DNA from: Gracilibacillus sp. YIM 98692
Lineage (GTDB): Bacteria > Bacillota > Bacilli > Bacillales > Amphibacillaceae
Reading direction: 5' to 3'
DNA length: 37,247 nt
Assembly: GCF_010993965.1 (NCBI RefSeq)
Contig: NZ_WIXM01000034.1
Location: 1-37,247, forward strand
Position numbers and translations under genes: made by a program. Positions 9,798 through 21,521 of this stretch are shown here, piece by piece (positions within the stretch are counted from its first letter, which is position 1; every line of letters begins with the position of its first letter). The notes below the pieces were generated by a model. It did not search any database and had not been told where the DNA came from. It saw only the letters and a program-made list of their open reading frames with translations.

Positions 9798-10415
9798 TTA
9801 TTTAGGTTTTATCACAACATATCGATTCGGTTCTGTCCCTTTTGAATCTGTTAATAAATTGGGATTATGCTGCAAAGCTGTATGAATAATTTTTCTCTCA
9901 AAAGACGGCATCGGTTCAAGTTTTACTTCTGATTGAGTTTGAATAGTACGATCCGCTATACGTGAAGCTAATTGTCTTAATGTTTCTTTCCTTCGATCAC
10001 GATACCCCTCAGCGTCCATCACAACAGTATGGTATTTATCTGCATACTGATGAATCGCTAGCTGTGCTAAATATTGAATTGCATTTAGCGTTTGGCCACG
10101 TTTACCGATAAGAACCGCCATTTTTTCCCCGCTTAGCTCACATGTGACTACTTTATTGTCCACTGTCAATTCTAAATCAACATCAACGCCAAAGCCTTTC
10201 ACAATATTACGAATGTATTTTTCTAACTTTTCAATTGGATCATCTTGCTTCGTTACCTTAACAATTGCTGGCTTAGAACCGAATAGACCTAAAAAGCCCT
10301 TCTTCCCTTCCGCAATCACTTCAACTTTTGCTTGGTCCTCTGTGATGTCTAACTGCTTTAAAGCTGATTGGACCGCTTCATTAACGGATTGTCCAGTAGC
10401 AGTTATTTGTTTCAC
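9798..10415 (-). CDS. jag: RNA-binding protein Jag (KhpB), KH and R3H domains
   Basis: A 205-residue cytoplasmic RNA-binding protein, usually encoded directly after spoIIIJ; homologues (KhpB/EloR) affect cell elongation in streptococci. The N-terminal Jag_N domain (1-55) includes [19 protein letters not shown] domain has the loop [18 protein letters not shown], and the C-terminal R3H-type domain has the helix [14 protein letters not shown]. Its ATG overlaps the spoIIIJ stop (ATGA, 10412-10415), so translation is coupled. A strong terminator follows. Confidence 0.96.
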   Translation of the reverse strand: MKQITATGQSVNEAVQSALKQLDITEDQAKVEVIAEGKKGFLGLFGSKPAIVKVTKQDDPIEKLEKYIRNIVKGFGVDVDLELTVDNKVVTCELSGEKMAVLIGKRGQTLNAIQYLAQLAIHQYADKYHTVVMDAEGYRDRRKETLRQLASRIADRTIQTQSEVKLEPMPSFERKIIHTALQHNPNLLTDSKGTEPNRYVVIKPK

Positions 10416-11203
10416 TCTTTGCTTCCTCCTGTAGCAGCTTCTGATTTTTTCATCATTGGATTTTTAATTAAGAGAGTTTGCAACACCATAAAGATATTAC
10501 CGACTACCCAATAAAGTGCCAATGCTGATGGGAAGAAAATCGCAAAGATCCCGATCATAATCGGCATTAAATATAACATCATCGTCATCTGCGGCATCAT
10601 AGAATTTTGAGTTGCCGTTGTACCTGCCATCATTAGCTTTTGTTGCAAATAAGTGAATCCTGCAGTTAACACAGGTAAAATAAAATATGGATCAGGTGAA
10701 TCTAACTGGAACCACAAGAACTGGTGGCCATCTAATGCACCTGTTCTCATAATCGCATGATAAAAAGCAATTAAGATTGGCATTTGCACAATAATTGGTA
10801 AACAACCAGCTAGTGGGTTTACGCCATTTTTTTGGAACAATTGCATCGTTTCCTGCTGTAATTTTTGTTGTGTTTGCTGATCTTTAGAACTATATTTTTC
10901 ACGAATTTTTTGAAGTTCAGGCTGTATTTCTTGCATCGCCTTAGAACTTTTCAACTGTTTAATATTTAATGGTAATAAAACCAATCGGATTAAAATGGTT
11001 ACAATTACGATGGATAAACCGTATCCATATTCTGCATGAAAAAATTCAGCTACTTGGACAATTAGCCAAGATAAAGGGTATACAAAGTAAGAGTTCCATA
11101 TCCCTTCACTTTCTGGTGTGATATCCTTATCTATTTCCGTACAACCAGACAGCAAAAGGATGACACTTACTAAGCCTATTATTAGCAAGAGCTTCCTACG
11201 CAT
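10412..11203 (-). CDS. spoIIIJ: Membrane protein insertase YidC/SpoIIIJ
   Basis: An Oxa1/YidC-family insertase; in Bacillus SpoIIIJ also works with the SpoIIIA-SpoIIQ complex for forespore sigma-G activity. The 263-residue precursor has a lipoprotein signal peptide (lipobox LLSGC, Cys21), then five membrane segments. The catalytic positively charged residue of the hydrophilic groove is Arg73 ([12 protein letters not shown]). A charged cytoplasmic hairpin follows ([14 protein letters not shown]), then [16 protein letters not shown]. The C-terminus is short, as expected for the Gram-positive type. It lies 94 bp after rnpA and overlaps jag by 4 bp. Confidence 0.97.
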   Translation of the reverse strand: MRRKLLLIIGLVSVILLLSGCTEIDKDITPESEGIWNSYFVYPLSWLIVQVAEFFHAEYGYGLSIVIVTILIRLVLLPLNIKQLKSSKAMQEIQPELQKIREKYSSKDQQTQQKLQQETMQLFQKNGVNPLAGCLPIIVQMPILIAFYHAIMRTGALDGHQFLWFQLDSPDPYFILPVLTAGFTYLQQKLMMAGTTATQNSMMPQMTMMLYLMPIMIGIFAIFFPSALALYWVVGNIFMVLQTLLIKNPMMKKSEAATGGSKE

Positions 11204-11297
11204 CGTTATCCTCCTTAACTCGATTACATGTTCCGTGTTGATTCTATCGTTTTACATTTTACCACTAATGTGATAACAGTTTCTAGTAAAACTTGTA

Positions 11298-11639
11298 TTA
11301 TCCATGAAATAAATGCGTTTTATATAATAAATGGCTTAAACTTTTCTTTATTTCATGATAGTTCATATTTCTAGTCGGCTTTCTAGCAATAATCACAATA
11401 TCATATGTAGGTTTTATTCTATGATCCATATCAGTAAAAGCTTGTCTTATATATCTTTTTATCTGATTACGGACAACGGCATTCCCTATTCTCTTACTAA
11501 CCGATAATCCCACACGATAATGTAACTGCTGTTCGTTATAAAGATAGTATATAACAAGTTGCCGATTTGCAAAAGAAGCGCCCTTCTTAAACACTTTTTG
11601 GAACTCTGTATTTTTTTTTATTCTAAATGCTTTTTTCAT
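11298..11639 (-). CDS. rnpA: Ribonuclease P protein component
   Basis: The 113-residue basic protein subunit of RNase P, which helps the catalytic RNA bind and cut pre-tRNA 5' leaders. The family RNR motif is clear: [19 protein letters not shown], with Arg57-Asn58 and Lys61-Arg62 in it. It is about 100 bp downstream of rpmH, separated by a hairpin at 11718-11736 that could make its expression lower than that of L34. Length is normal. Confidence 0.96.
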   Translation of the reverse strand: MKKAFRIKKNTEFQKVFKKGASFANRQLVIYYLYNEQQLHYRVGLSVSKRIGNAVVRNQIKRYIRQAFTDMDHRIKPTYDIVIIARKPTRNMNYHEIKKSLSHLLYKTHLFHG

Positions 11640-11717
11640 AACATGTGCGCCCCCATTAATAAACAGCCTTCATTTATGAAAAACTTCTATTTAATCCGTC
11701 TCTATACATGGAAAAGA

Positions 11718-11736
11718 CCACTGATGTTATCAGTGG
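11718..11736 (-). terminator. Hairpin between rpmH and rnpA
   Basis: CCACTGAT and ATCAGTGG pair perfectly around a 3-base loop two bases after the rpmH stop, followed by TCTTTTCC. The weak T-run suggests partial termination or an mRNA stabilising end that raises L34 over RnpA. Confidence 0.5.
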
Positions 11737-11737
11737 C

Positions 11738-11872
11738 CTATGCTGACAATACTTTTCTACCTTTTTTACGACGACGTGCAATCACTTTACGTCCATTTTT
11801 TGTGCTCATACGCGCACGGAATCCATGAACTTTTTTGTGTTTACGATTATTTGGTTGAAATGTACGTTTCAT
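11738..11872 (-). CDS. rpmH: 50S ribosomal protein L34
   Basis: A 44-residue, extremely basic ribosomal protein. The minus strand reads [18 protein letters not shown], then [20 protein letters not shown], then RKVLSA and TAG, which is L34 throughout with no gaps. A GGGAGGTG ribosome binding site lies at about 11881-11888 and a strong promoter at 11931-11960. It heads the leftward rpmH-rnpA-spoIIIJ-jag cluster and lies immediately left of oriC, as in most Firmicutes. Confidence 0.98.
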   Translation of the reverse strand: MKRTFQPNNRKHKKVHGFRARMSTKNGRKVIARRRKKGRKVLSA

Positions 11873-11930
11873 TATATATGCACCTCCCTGAGGAATATTA
11901 AAGTCACAATCCATTTAGACAGTCTAGGTC

Positions 11931-11960
11931 ATTATACGGTTAAATCCCCTCTTCTGTCAA
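11931..11960 (-). promoter_or_regulatory. Sigma-A promoter of rpmH
   Basis: On the minus strand a perfect TTGACA (11955-11960) and a perfect TATAAT (11931-11936) are separated by 18 bp, about 60 bp upstream of the rpmH start. Both hexamers match consensus, fitting a highly expressed ribosomal protein gene. Confidence 0.85.
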
Positions 11961-12035
11961 CTTTCATCTCAAAATTCATTTTAAAGTATTGTTATATAAC
12001 AAAGTTACCTCCATGGTGTTGTACAACAGATTGGT

Positions 12036-12311
12036 TGTGGATAAAAGTTCAGGCAAAAATCGACTTTTTCATAACTTAGTCGACAAAGTATGCACAAAAA
12101 AACATGTTGTGGAAAAGAAAAAGTCACAAATTGTTGAAGTTGTGGATAACTTGACGATAATCATTGCAACGTTTGGTTTTTTCTGATATCATATTTGTGT
12201 TTTAGTCTGTGTAAAAGTCATGTGTGTTTTTATTTTATCCACAGAGTGTGGATTGTTTGTGGATAAATATTCACAACATGTTTATGAGATTATTCACAAT
12301 AATGTGGAAAA
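12036..12311. other. oriC: oriC part 1: DnaA-box cluster upstream of dnaA (incAB-like)
   Basis: Within the 518-bp rpmH-dnaA gap are four perfect 9-mers: TGTGGATAA at 12036-12044, 12141-12149 and 12258-12266, and TTATCCACA at 12235-12243. One-mismatch boxes lie at 12108-12116, 12290-12298 and 12303-12311, and weaker ones at 12247-12255 and 12267-12275. This matches the incA/incB half of a bipartite Bacillus origin and probably also autoregulates dnaA. Confidence 0.92.
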
Positions 12312-12390
12312 CTGAATTCAAAGGTTTTCCGCTTTTTTGTCAGTTAAGAAGAGTCCACAAGCTATCCAAAGGAAGGAGGGAGCATGGAAG

Positions 12391-13743
12391 ATGGAAAATA
12401 TAGAAGATTTATGGAGCAGCACCCTAGAAATTATTAAAGAAAAAGTTAGTAAACCAAGTTTTGATACATGGTTAAAAAATACGTCTGTTGATCAATTAAA
12501 AGAAGATACAGTTATTATTTCAGCTCCAAATGAATTTACTAGAGACTGGCTAGAATCACGTTATACTTCAATTATTTCAGAAGCTCTTTATGATTTAACA
12601 GGAGCAAAGCTGCAAGTAAAATTCATTATTCCAGAGACAGAGCAAGAAATAGATCAACAAGTGATGAAAGAGAAAAAAAAGACTAGTCCTAACAAACAAG
12701 AAAATCAGCTATCACCTAAATCTATGTTAAATGAGAAGTATACCTTTGAAACATTTGTAATTGGATCAGGAAACCGGTTTGCTCATGCTGCATCTCTTGC
12801 TGTTGCAGAAGCTCCGGCAAAAGCGTACAATCCATTATTTATATATGGAGGGGTAGGATTAGGTAAAACACACTTAATGCATGCCATTGGGCATTATGTA
12901 TTGGATCATAACCCATCAGCAAAAGTCGTTTATTTATCTTCCGAAAAGTTTACCAATGAATTTATCAATTCCATCCGTGACAATAAAGCGGTGAACTTTC
13001 GAAATAAATATCGAAATGTTGATGTTTTACTAATAGATGATATTCAGTTTCTCGCTGGAAAAGAACAAACGCAAGAAGAATTTTTCCATACATTTAATAC
13101 ATTACATGAAGAAAATAAACAAATTATTATTTCTAGTGACCGTCCTCCAAAGGAAATTCCAACACTTGAGGATCGTTTGCGCTCAAGGTTCGAATGGGGT
13201 TTGATCACTGATATTACTCCACCGGATTTAGAAACTAGAATAGCTATTTTACGGAAGAAGGCAAAAGCAGAAGGACTAGATATTCCGAATGAAGTCATGC
13301 TTTATATCGCTAATCAGATTGATACAAATATAAGAGAGTTAGAAGGAGCCTTAATTAGAGTGGTCGCTTACTCTTCTCTTATTAACGAAGATATAGATGC
13401 CTCCTTAGCGGCAGAAGCGTTAAAAGACATCATTCCAACATCTAAACCGAAAGTTATTACCATTCAACATATACAAGAAACAGTCGGAAAGAAATATAAC
13501 GTGAAATTAGAAGAGTTCTCTGCCAAAAAACGAACAAAATCTATTGCTTTTCCTCGTCAAATTGCGATGTATCTATCGCGCGAGCTTACCGATTTCTCAT
13601 TACCTAAAATAGGAGAAGAATTTGGAGGAAGAGATCATACAACAGTTATTCATGCACATGAAAAAATTGCAAAATTAATGGGAGACGATCCAATACTTAG
13701 TAAAGAAATAGACGAAATTACCGAACAAATAAAATCTATGTAA
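12391..13743 (+). CDS. dnaA: Chromosomal replication initiator DnaA
   Basis: The AAA+ initiator that binds DnaA boxes and opens oriC. From the ATG at 12391 it is 450 residues. A longer frame back to a TTG at 12337 runs through the ribosome binding site, so it is rejected. Domain I begins [14 protein letters not shown], the linker (about 90-112) is charged, Walker A GGVGLGKT is at 153-160, Walker B is LLIDDIQFL, and domain IV has the DnaA-box helix-turn-helix with [15 protein letters not shown]. An AAGGAGGG sequence lies ten bases upstream; a second, out-of-frame ATG sits between it and the start. DnaA boxes flank the gene on both sides. Confidence 0.98.
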   Translation: MENIEDLWSSTLEIIKEKVSKPSFDTWLKNTSVDQLKEDTVIISAPNEFTRDWLESRYTSIISEALYDLTGAKLQVKFIIPETEQEIDQQVMKEKKKTSPNKQENQLSPKSMLNEKYTFETFVIGSGNRFAHAASLAVAEAPAKAYNPLFIYGGVGLGKTHLMHAIGHYVLDHNPSAKVVYLSSEKFTNEFINSIRDNKAVNFRNKYRNVDVLLIDDIQFLAGKEQTQEEFFHTFNTLHEENKQIIISSDRPPKEIPTLEDRLRSRFEWGLITDITPPDLETRIAILRKKAKAEGLDIPNEVMLYIANQIDTNIRELEGALIRVVAYSSLINEDIDASLAAEALKDIIPTSKPKVITIQHIQETVGKKYNVKLEEFSAKKRTKSIAFPRQIAMYLSRELTDFSLPKIGEEFGGRDHTTVIHAHEKIAKLMGDDPILSKEIDEITEQIKSM

Positions 13744-13762
13744 TCGATCCTATTGTGAAAAC

Positions 13763-13905
13763 TGTGGATAGTAGAATCACACATACCAACAAGTTATCCA
13801 CATCTGGATAAAAGGTGTTAGAAAGCCTTTAGAAAAGTTATCCACATAATCACACTCCCTATTACTAGTACTACTATATTTTTATTAATAATATATATAA
13901 ATATA
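13763..13905. other. oriC: oriC part 2: DnaA boxes, DnaA-trios and unwinding region (incC-like)
   Basis: Between dnaA and dnaN, perfect TTATCCACA boxes lie at 13794-13802 and 13838-13846, and one-mismatch boxes at 13763-13771 and 13803-13811. The last perfect box is followed by a GC-richer CACACTCCCT (13851-13860) and then consecutive triplets CTA-GTA-CTA-CTA-TAT (13865-13879), which fit the DnaA-trio element. An almost pure A/T stretch to 13905 comes next. This is the layout of the B. subtilis basal unwinding system, so strand opening most likely occurs here. Confidence 0.9.
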
Positions 13906-13925
13906 CTTCCTCAAGGAGGATAAAA

Positions 13926-15068
13926 ATGAAAATCATTTTGAATAGAGATAAATTAATGGAAAGTATTCAACATGTAACAAAAGCTATTTCATCTAAAACT
14001 GCAATCCCTATTTTAGAAGGATTAAAAATAAAGGCCTCTCATGATGGTGTTTTGCTTACAGGGAGTAATTCAGATATAACCATTGAATCTTTTATTCCTA
14101 TCGAAGAAGAAGGAATTCAATTTATAGATGAAATAGAATCCGGTGAAATTATTGTTCATGCTAAATATTTTCCAGATATTATTCGAAAATTACCTTTAGA
14201 AACAGTTCAAATAGAAGCTGATGATAATTTACAAATTACGATTCAATCTGGACATGCTGAGTTTCATTTAAATGGCCAAGATGCAGAAGAGTATCCACAA
14301 GTAGCTCAGATTCAGACAAATACAAGTTTTGAAATACCTATTAATTTATTGAAAAATATGATTAAACAAACAGTTTTCGCAGTATCTACTTCTGAAACAA
14401 GACCTATTCTTACTGGAGTTAATTTAAAAGCTGAAAACAATCAATTAAAATTTATTGCAACAGACAGCCATCGGTTAGCTGCAAGTAATATTCCCTTAAC
14501 AGGAATTAGTGAGGATTTTCCTTTTGAACAAGTAGTAATTCCAGGAAAAAGTTTGAATGAGCTTAGCAAAATTTTAGACGACACAGAAGAAAAAATGCAG
14601 ATAAGTATATCTGAAAATCAAATAGCATTTCAAACAGAGCATCTATATTTTCTCTCTCGATTATTAGAAGGTAAATATCCAGAAACTTCTAGATTGATAC
14701 CAGAAGAAAGTAAAACGATTATTGTTGCTAATACAAAAAAATTATTACAAGCTGTTGATCGCGCTTCTTTATTGGCAAGAGAGAACCATAATAACGTCAT
14801 TCGCTTGCAAACACAGGAAAACTCTGTTGTGGAGATTTCAGGAAACTCACCTGAAATAGGGAAAGTCGAAGAAGAAATAACTGTTGAAGATATTCAAGGT
14901 GAAGAATTAAAAATTTCATTTAGTTCAAAATATATGATAGATGCATTAAAAATTATGGAAACCGATCAGGTGAAGATTGAATTCACTGGTGCTATGCGTC
15001 CATTTATTATTAAACCAATTGATCACGATCAAATTTTACAATTAATACTTCCTGTAAGAACTTTTTAA
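13926..15068 (+). CDS. dnaN: DNA polymerase III beta subunit (sliding clamp)
   Basis: A 380-residue protein that forms the ring-shaped dimeric clamp tethering PolC/DnaE and mismatch-repair proteins to DNA. The three clamp domains are visible in order: an N-terminal MKIILNRDKLMESIQHVTKAI start, the middle domain with FATDSHRLA-type sequence (KFIATDSHRLAASNIPL), and the C-terminal MRPFIIKP...LILPVRTF end that closes the protein-binding pocket. An AAGGAGG site lies seven bases upstream of the ATG. It follows the origin unwinding region directly. Length is the usual one for Bacillaceae. Confidence 0.98.
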   Translation: MKIILNRDKLMESIQHVTKAISSKTAIPILEGLKIKASHDGVLLTGSNSDITIESFIPIEEEGIQFIDEIESGEIIVHAKYFPDIIRKLPLETVQIEADDNLQITIQSGHAEFHLNGQDAEEYPQVAQIQTNTSFEIPINLLKNMIKQTVFAVSTSETRPILTGVNLKAENNQLKFIATDSHRLAASNIPLTGISEDFPFEQVVIPGKSLNELSKILDDTEEKMQISISENQIAFQTEHLYFLSRLLEGKYPETSRLIPEESKTIIVANTKKLLQAVDRASLLARENHNNVIRLQTQENSVVEISGNSPEIGKVEEEITVEDIQGEELKISFSSKYMIDALKIMETDQVKIEFTGAMRPFIIKPIDHDQILQLILPVRTF

Positions 15069-15114
15069 GGTGGGGTTGTCACACAAGTAAGTTGGCAGAT
15101 AAGTTAGATGTTCA

Positions 15115-15165
15115 GCAACTGGAATATGCGAGACACCTGTGGGAAATTGAGTGTATTCCAGTTGC
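15115..15165. repeat. Short palindromic module-A repeat between dnaN and yaaA
   Basis: GCAACTGGAATA (15115-15126) and TATTCCAGTTGC (15154-15165) form a perfect 12-bp inverted repeat around a 27-base centre. That centre contains TGCGAGACACCTGTGGGAAA, one mismatch from the core at 29566-29585 (minus strand) in the larger module-A copy. It is a short member of the dispersed family. The rest of the 256-bp gap shows a 12-bp direct repeat, CCAATTTTATGC, at 15191 and 15281. Confidence 0.65.
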
Positions 15166-15324
15166 GTGTACAGTTTCAAACAGCCTCACACCAATTTTAT
15201 GCCATCATTCGTTTCCTCATTCATTAGTCAGTATGTATACTTTTCTTCCAATCAAATGTTTAGTAAAATAGACAGAAGGACCAATTTTATGCATCAAATC
15301 CTTTCAACCAAAGAAGGTGAAGAT

Positions 15325-15549
15325 ATGAAAGAATATATAGAAATTAATACTCCCTATATCCAATTAGGCCAGTTTATAAAATTAGCGAACATCTTGGAAT
15401 CTGGTGGAATGGTGAAAATGTTTTTGCAAGACAACGGTGTGTATGTGAATGATGAGCTTGAGACAAGACGCGGTAGAAAGTTATATCCAGGTGATGCTAT
15501 ATATGTAGAAGATATTGGCACTTTTATTGTCGCTAAAGAACAAGAGTAA
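15325..15549 (+). CDS. yaaA: S4-domain protein YaaA (RlbA)
   Basis: A 74-residue S4-type RNA-binding protein always found between dnaN and recF in Bacillaceae; B. subtilis YaaA has been linked to 50S ribosome assembly. The S4 signature is [17 protein letters not shown] followed by [19 protein letters not shown]. An open frame extends 58 codons upstream, but those codons have no S4 content and cover the repeat region. The ATG at 15325 has an AAGGTGA site and gives the usual family length. recF starts 24 bp later. Confidence 0.93.
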   Translation: MKEYIEINTPYIQLGQFIKLANILESGGMVKMFLQDNGVYVNDELETRRGRKLYPGDAIYVEDIGTFIVAKEQE

Positions 15550-15572
15550 AACAGAGCCGTGAGGGAATTTTC

Positions 15573-16682
15573 ATGCATATTCAACAATTAAGCTTAAATC
15601 ATTATCGGAACTACTCAGAAATTACCATTAATTTTGATGACAAGGTCAATGTCATTATTGGAGAGAATGCACAAGGTAAAACAAACTTAATGGAAGCTAT
15701 CTATGTTTTAGCTTTTTCTAAATCTCATCGTACAACAAAAGATAAAGAATTAATTCAATGGGATCAAAATTATGCTAAAATAAAGGGGAGTATTTATAAA
15801 CGAAAGCAAACTTTCCCATTAGAAATTCAAATAAGTAATAAAGGGAAGAAAGCGAAATTAAATCATTTAGAGCAAAAACGCCTTAGTGATTATATCGGAG
15901 CATTAAATATTGTCATGTTTGCCCCAGAGGATCTAACCCTCGTAAAAGGGAGTCCTCAAATTCGCAGGCGTTTTATTGATATGGAAATTGGGCAGGTACA
16001 GCCTGTATATATTTACCATCTTGGGCAATATATCAAAATTTTAAAACAAAGAAATCATTTATTGAAACAATTACAAAAGCAAAAACAATCTGATTATACG
16101 ATGCTGCATGTACTAACAGAACAACTGATTGAACATGCAGTCATTATTGTGGAAAAAAGATTTCTATTCTTAGAAAGGTTGCGTAAATGGGCTAAAGATA
16201 TTCATTGGGGGATAAGTCATCAGTTAGAAAAACTAGATATTCAATATGATTCTACTATTGATGTATTAGAGACTGATAATAAGGAGAAAATATTAACAGT
16301 TTTCCAAGACACATTTGCCAAGGTGAAAGCAAAAGAAATAGATAGAGGGACAACATTAATAGGGCCTCATCGAGATGACTTAATATTTTATGTAAATGAT
16401 AGAAATGTGCAAACATTTGGATCGCAAGGACAGCAACGCACAACAGCTTTGTCTTTAAAGCTAGCAGAGATCGAATTAATATATCAAGAGGTAGGAGATT
16501 ATCCAATTTTATTGTTGGATGATGTATTAAGTGAACTTGACAATTTCAGACAATCTCACTTATTAGACACAATTGAAGGAAAGGTACAAACATTCGTTTC
16601 CACTACAAGTGTAGATGGGATTGATCATCAGACATTACAGAAAGCAGAGTTGTTTAAAGTCCAAAATGGTGAAATAATTTAA
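15573..16682 (+). CDS. recF: DNA replication and repair protein RecF
   Basis: A 369-residue SMC-like ATPase of the RecFOR pathway that helps load RecA at single-strand gaps. Walker A GENAQGKT is at residues 30-37, the ABC signature-like region is [19 protein letters not shown], and Walker B with D-loop is [27 protein letters not shown] and the [11 protein letters not shown] segment are typical RecF. The ATG follows a GAGGG site. It lies in the dnaA-dnaN-yaaA-recF-remB-gyrB-gyrA series, all in one direction. Confidence 0.98.
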   Translation: MHIQQLSLNHYRNYSEITINFDDKVNVIIGENAQGKTNLMEAIYVLAFSKSHRTTKDKELIQWDQNYAKIKGSIYKRKQTFPLEIQISNKGKKAKLNHLEQKRLSDYIGALNIVMFAPEDLTLVKGSPQIRRRFIDMEIGQVQPVYIYHLGQYIKILKQRNHLLKQLQKQKQSDYTMLHVLTEQLIEHAVIIVEKRFLFLERLRKWAKDIHWGISHQLEKLDIQYDSTIDVLETDNKEKILTVFQDTFAKVKAKEIDRGTTLIGPHRDDLIFYVNDRNVQTFGSQGQQRTTALSLKLAEIELIYQEVGDYPILLLDDVLSELDNFRQSHLLDTIEGKVQTFVSTTSVDGIDHQTLQKAELFKVQNGEII

Positions 16683-16700
16683 TTTAAAAGTAGGGATAAA

Positions 16701-16988
16701 ATGTTTATTCATATTGGAGATGACCATGTGATTCAATCAAAAGATGTGGTAGCAATTATTGATTATAGCTTGGTTACTTCCTCGACTATTAACGAAGAAA
16801 TGTTAACAGGATTAAAAGAAAAACAGCAGACGGTGACTACCGATGAAGATATAACAAAAGCAATTGTTGTCACATCAGATAAGGTGTATTATAGCCCACT
16901 TTCGGTTCTCACGTTGAAAAAGCGAGCGAGCATGATTTCAACGATTAGTAAACTAGAAGATTATTCAGATCATCCTGAAGAAGAATAG
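16701..16988 (+). CDS. remB: Extracellular matrix regulator RemB (YaaB)
   Basis: A 95-residue homologue of B. subtilis RemB/YaaB, a small protein genetically implicated in biofilm-matrix gene expression. The opening MFIHIGDDHVIQSKDVVAIIDY and the segment IVVTSDKVYYSPLSVLTLKKRA are diagnostic. The protein is somewhat longer than the 81-residue B. subtilis version, with an acidic tail (KLEDYSDHPEEE) and a longer central loop. It starts 18 bp after recF and ends 48 bp before gyrB, so it is probably in the same transcript. Confidence 0.92.
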   Translation: MFIHIGDDHVIQSKDVVAIIDYSLVTSSTINEEMLTGLKEKQQTVTTDEDITKAIVVTSDKVYYSPLSVLTLKKRASMISTISKLEDYSDHPEEE

Positions 16989-17027
16989 TAATATGAATGA
17001 TTTTTTCCATTAAACTAGAGAATGTAG

Positions 17028-18962
<1,935 letters not shown>

Positions 18963-19031
18963 TAAGTGGAAATGTTTCTTAATTAATATAATTGCAGCAC
19001 GTCTTCCTGAAAGGAATAGGAGGTAATCAAT

Positions 19032-21503
19032 ATGGTGGATAATCAGCGTCCACACGTTCAAGAAATTAATATCGGACAGGAAATGCGCACATCCTTTTTA
19101 GATTATGCAATGAGTGTTATTGTTTCTCGTGCGCTTCCCGATGTTCGGGATGGCTTAAAACCGGTTCATCGTAGAATATTATATGCATTAAATGATCAAG
19201 GTATGCATGCAGATAAAGCTTATAAAAAATCAGCTCGTATTGTGGGGGATGTTATTGGTAAGTATCACCCACACGGCGATTCAGCCGTTTATGAAGCAAT
19301 GGTAAGGATGGCTCAAGATTTCAGTTATCGTTATATGCTTGTTGACGGACATGGTAACTTTGGATCAGTTGATGGGGATCCGCCAGCAGCCATGCGTTAT
19401 ACAGAAGCGCGAATGTCAAAAATATCTATGGAAATGCTCCGTGATATTCATAAGAATACGATTGATTATACAGATAACTACGATGGATCTGAAAGAGAAC
19501 CTAAAGTATTACCAGCAAGATTTCCTAATTTATTAATTAATGGTGCTAGCGGTATTGCGGTTGGAATGGCAACCAATATTCCGCCACATCAATTAGGAGA
19601 AACAATTGACGCTATTTTAGCCATCAGCCGTCAACCAGATATTACGATTTCTGAATTAATGGAATCCTACATTTACGGCCCTGATTTCCCAACATCAGGG
19701 AAAATTTTAGGGAGAAGCGGGATACGGAAGGCGTTTGAGACAGGAAAAGGTTCGATTACGATTCGAGCAAAGACAGAAATTGAAGAACATGCCAATGGAA
19801 AATCACGCATTCTTGTGTCTGAAATTCCGTATCAAGTCAATAAAGCCAAGCTAGTTGAAAAAATAGCAGACTTGGCAAGAGATAAAAAAATAGAAGGCAT
19901 TACCGATTTACGAGATGAATCGGATCGTAACGGAATGCGTATTGTAATTGAATTAAGACGGGATGCAAACCCGAATGTGGTCTTAAATAATTTATATAAG
20001 CAGACAGCGTTGCAAACATCTTTTGGTATTAATATGCTTGCTCTTGTGGATGGACAGCCAAAAGTCTTAAATCTAAAACAATGTTTAGAGTATTATTTAG
20101 AACACCAGAAAGTGATTATTACGAGACGTACTCAATATGAGCTAAATAAGGCAGAAGCAAGAGCGCATATCTTAGAAGGGCTGCGTATTGCCCTTGACCA
20201 TATAGATGCTATTATCACTTTGATTCGTGAATCACAAACAACAGATATCGCCCGTGAGGGATTAATGAATCAGTATCAATTATCTGAAAAGCAAGCACAA
20301 GCGATTTTAGATATGCGATTGCAACGATTAACAGGGTTAGAGCGAGAGAAAATTGAAGAGGAATACAAGCAAATCGCAGAACTCATCAAAGAATTAAAGG
20401 CAATTTTAGCGGATGACGAAAAAATTCTAGATATCATTCGGGAAGAATTACTTGAAATCAAAGAACGTTTTAACGATGAGCGAAAAACGGAAATCGTAAG
20501 TGGCGGCGTGGATCTAATTGAAGATGAAGACTTAATACCTGAAGAGAGCATCGTCATTACGTTAACACATCAAGGATATATTAAACGTCTGCCAGCCTCT
20601 ACCTACAGAGCGCAGCGTCGTGGAGGCAGAGGTATACAAGGAATGGGAACAAATGAAGATGATTTTGTCGAACATTTAGTATCTTGCTCCACTCATGACA
20701 CGGTACTGTTTTTCTCCAACCAAGGGAAAGTATATCGTGCAAAGGGGTATGAGATACCTGAATTTAATCGAACGGCAAAAGGAATACCTATTATTAATCT
20801 ACTAGAAGTAGAACAAGGCGAATGGATCAATGCTGTAATTACCGTGAAGGAATACAACGAAAATTGGTACTTGTTCTTTACGACGAAACATGGTATTTCC
20901 AAAAGAACTTCTTTAACGCAGTTTGCTAATATTCGTAAAGGCGGTTTAAGAGCATTAAACTTAAAAGAAGATGACGAGTTGATATCGGTTCGCTTAACCA
21001 ATGGTGATAAGGATATCTTAATTGGGACTAAAAGTGGATATGTGATTCGATTTGAAGAAACGCAAATTCGTACAATGGGAAGAACAGCTGCCGGAGTAAA
21101 AGGTATTTCTTTAAGAAATGACGATGAGGTTGTATCAATGGAAATAGCTGATAAAGGTTCTTATGTGTTAAATGTTACCGAGAATGGATATGGAAAACGG
21201 ACACCTGTAGAAGATTACCGAATAACGAACCGTGGTGGGAAAGGTATTGTGACAAGCAATGTTACGGAAAAAACAGGAAATGTCGTGGCGGTAAAAACGG
21301 TAACAGGTGAAGAAGACATTATGATTATGACGATATCGGGTGTATTAATCCGTATGCAAGTAGAAGGCATTTCTATTACAGGACGTAATACACAAGGAGT
21401 TCGTTTAATTCGATTGCAAGAAGAAGAAAAAGTAGCTACTGTAGCAAAAGTGACACCAGAAGATGAGGAATTGACAGAAATTGATGAGGAGACAGAAAAA
21501 TAA
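19032..21503 (+). CDS. gyrA: DNA gyrase subunit A
   Basis: The 823-residue breakage-and-reunion subunit of gyrase. The catalytic tyrosine is Tyr123 in AMRYTEARM. The quinolone-resistance region reads HGDSAVYE with Ser84 and Glu88, the residues found in quinolone-susceptible enzymes. The GyrA box QRRGGRG is present near residue 525, which marks it as gyrase rather than topoisomerase IV ParC; the six-bladed pinwheel repeats follow. The acidic tail ends in [19 protein letters not shown] site precedes the ATG, and gyrB ends 69 bp upstream. Confidence 0.98.
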   Translation: MVDNQRPHVQEINIGQEMRTSFLDYAMSVIVSRALPDVRDGLKPVHRRILYALNDQGMHADKAYKKSARIVGDVIGKYHPHGDSAVYEAMVRMAQDFSYRYMLVDGHGNFGSVDGDPPAAMRYTEARMSKISMEMLRDIHKNTIDYTDNYDGSEREPKVLPARFPNLLINGASGIAVGMATNIPPHQLGETIDAILAISRQPDITISELMESYIYGPDFPTSGKILGRSGIRKAFETGKGSITIRAKTEIEEHANGKSRILVSEIPYQVNKAKLVEKIADLARDKKIEGITDLRDESDRNGMRIVIELRRDANPNVVLNNLYKQTALQTSFGINMLALVDGQPKVLNLKQCLEYYLEHQKVIITRRTQYELNKAEARAHILEGLRIALDHIDAIITLIRESQTTDIAREGLMNQYQLSEKQAQAILDMRLQRLTGLEREKIEEEYKQIAELIKELKAILADDEKILDIIREELLEIKERFNDERKTEIVSGGVDLIEDEDLIPEESIVITLTHQGYIKRLPASTYRAQRRGGRGIQGMGTNEDDFVEHLVSCSTHDTVLFFSNQGKVYRAKGYEIPEFNRTAKGIPIINLLEVEQGEWINAVITVKEYNENWYLFFTTKHGISKRTSLTQFANIRKGGLRALNLKEDDELISVRLTNGDKDILIGTKSGYVIRFEETQIRTMGRTAAGVKGISLRNDDEVVSMEIADKGSYVLNVTENGYGKRTPVEDYRITNRGGKGIVTSNVTEKTGNVVAVKTVTGEEDIMIMTISGVLIRMQVEGISITGRNTQGVRLIRLQEEEKVATVAKVTPEDEELTEIDEETEK

Positions 21504-21521
21504 TACAGGGGTGTGGTCTGA

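Noticed and set aside
12151-12156. TTGACG as the dnaA -35 box
   Set aside because: No acceptable -10 lies 16-19 bp downstream; the dnaA promoter could not be placed.
11559-12186. Three plus-strand frames across rnpA, rpmH and oriC
   Set aside because: The first two lie opposite rnpA/rpmH and their promoter; the last spans DnaA boxes. None has a plausible start or composition.
12337-12390. Upstream TTG start for dnaA
   Set aside because: The added residues ([17 protein letters not shown]) are not DnaA-like, and the ribosome binding site lies within them.
15151-15324. 58-codon N-terminal extension of yaaA
   Set aside because: The extension overlaps repeats and has no S4-domain similarity; the ATG at 15325 gives the family length.
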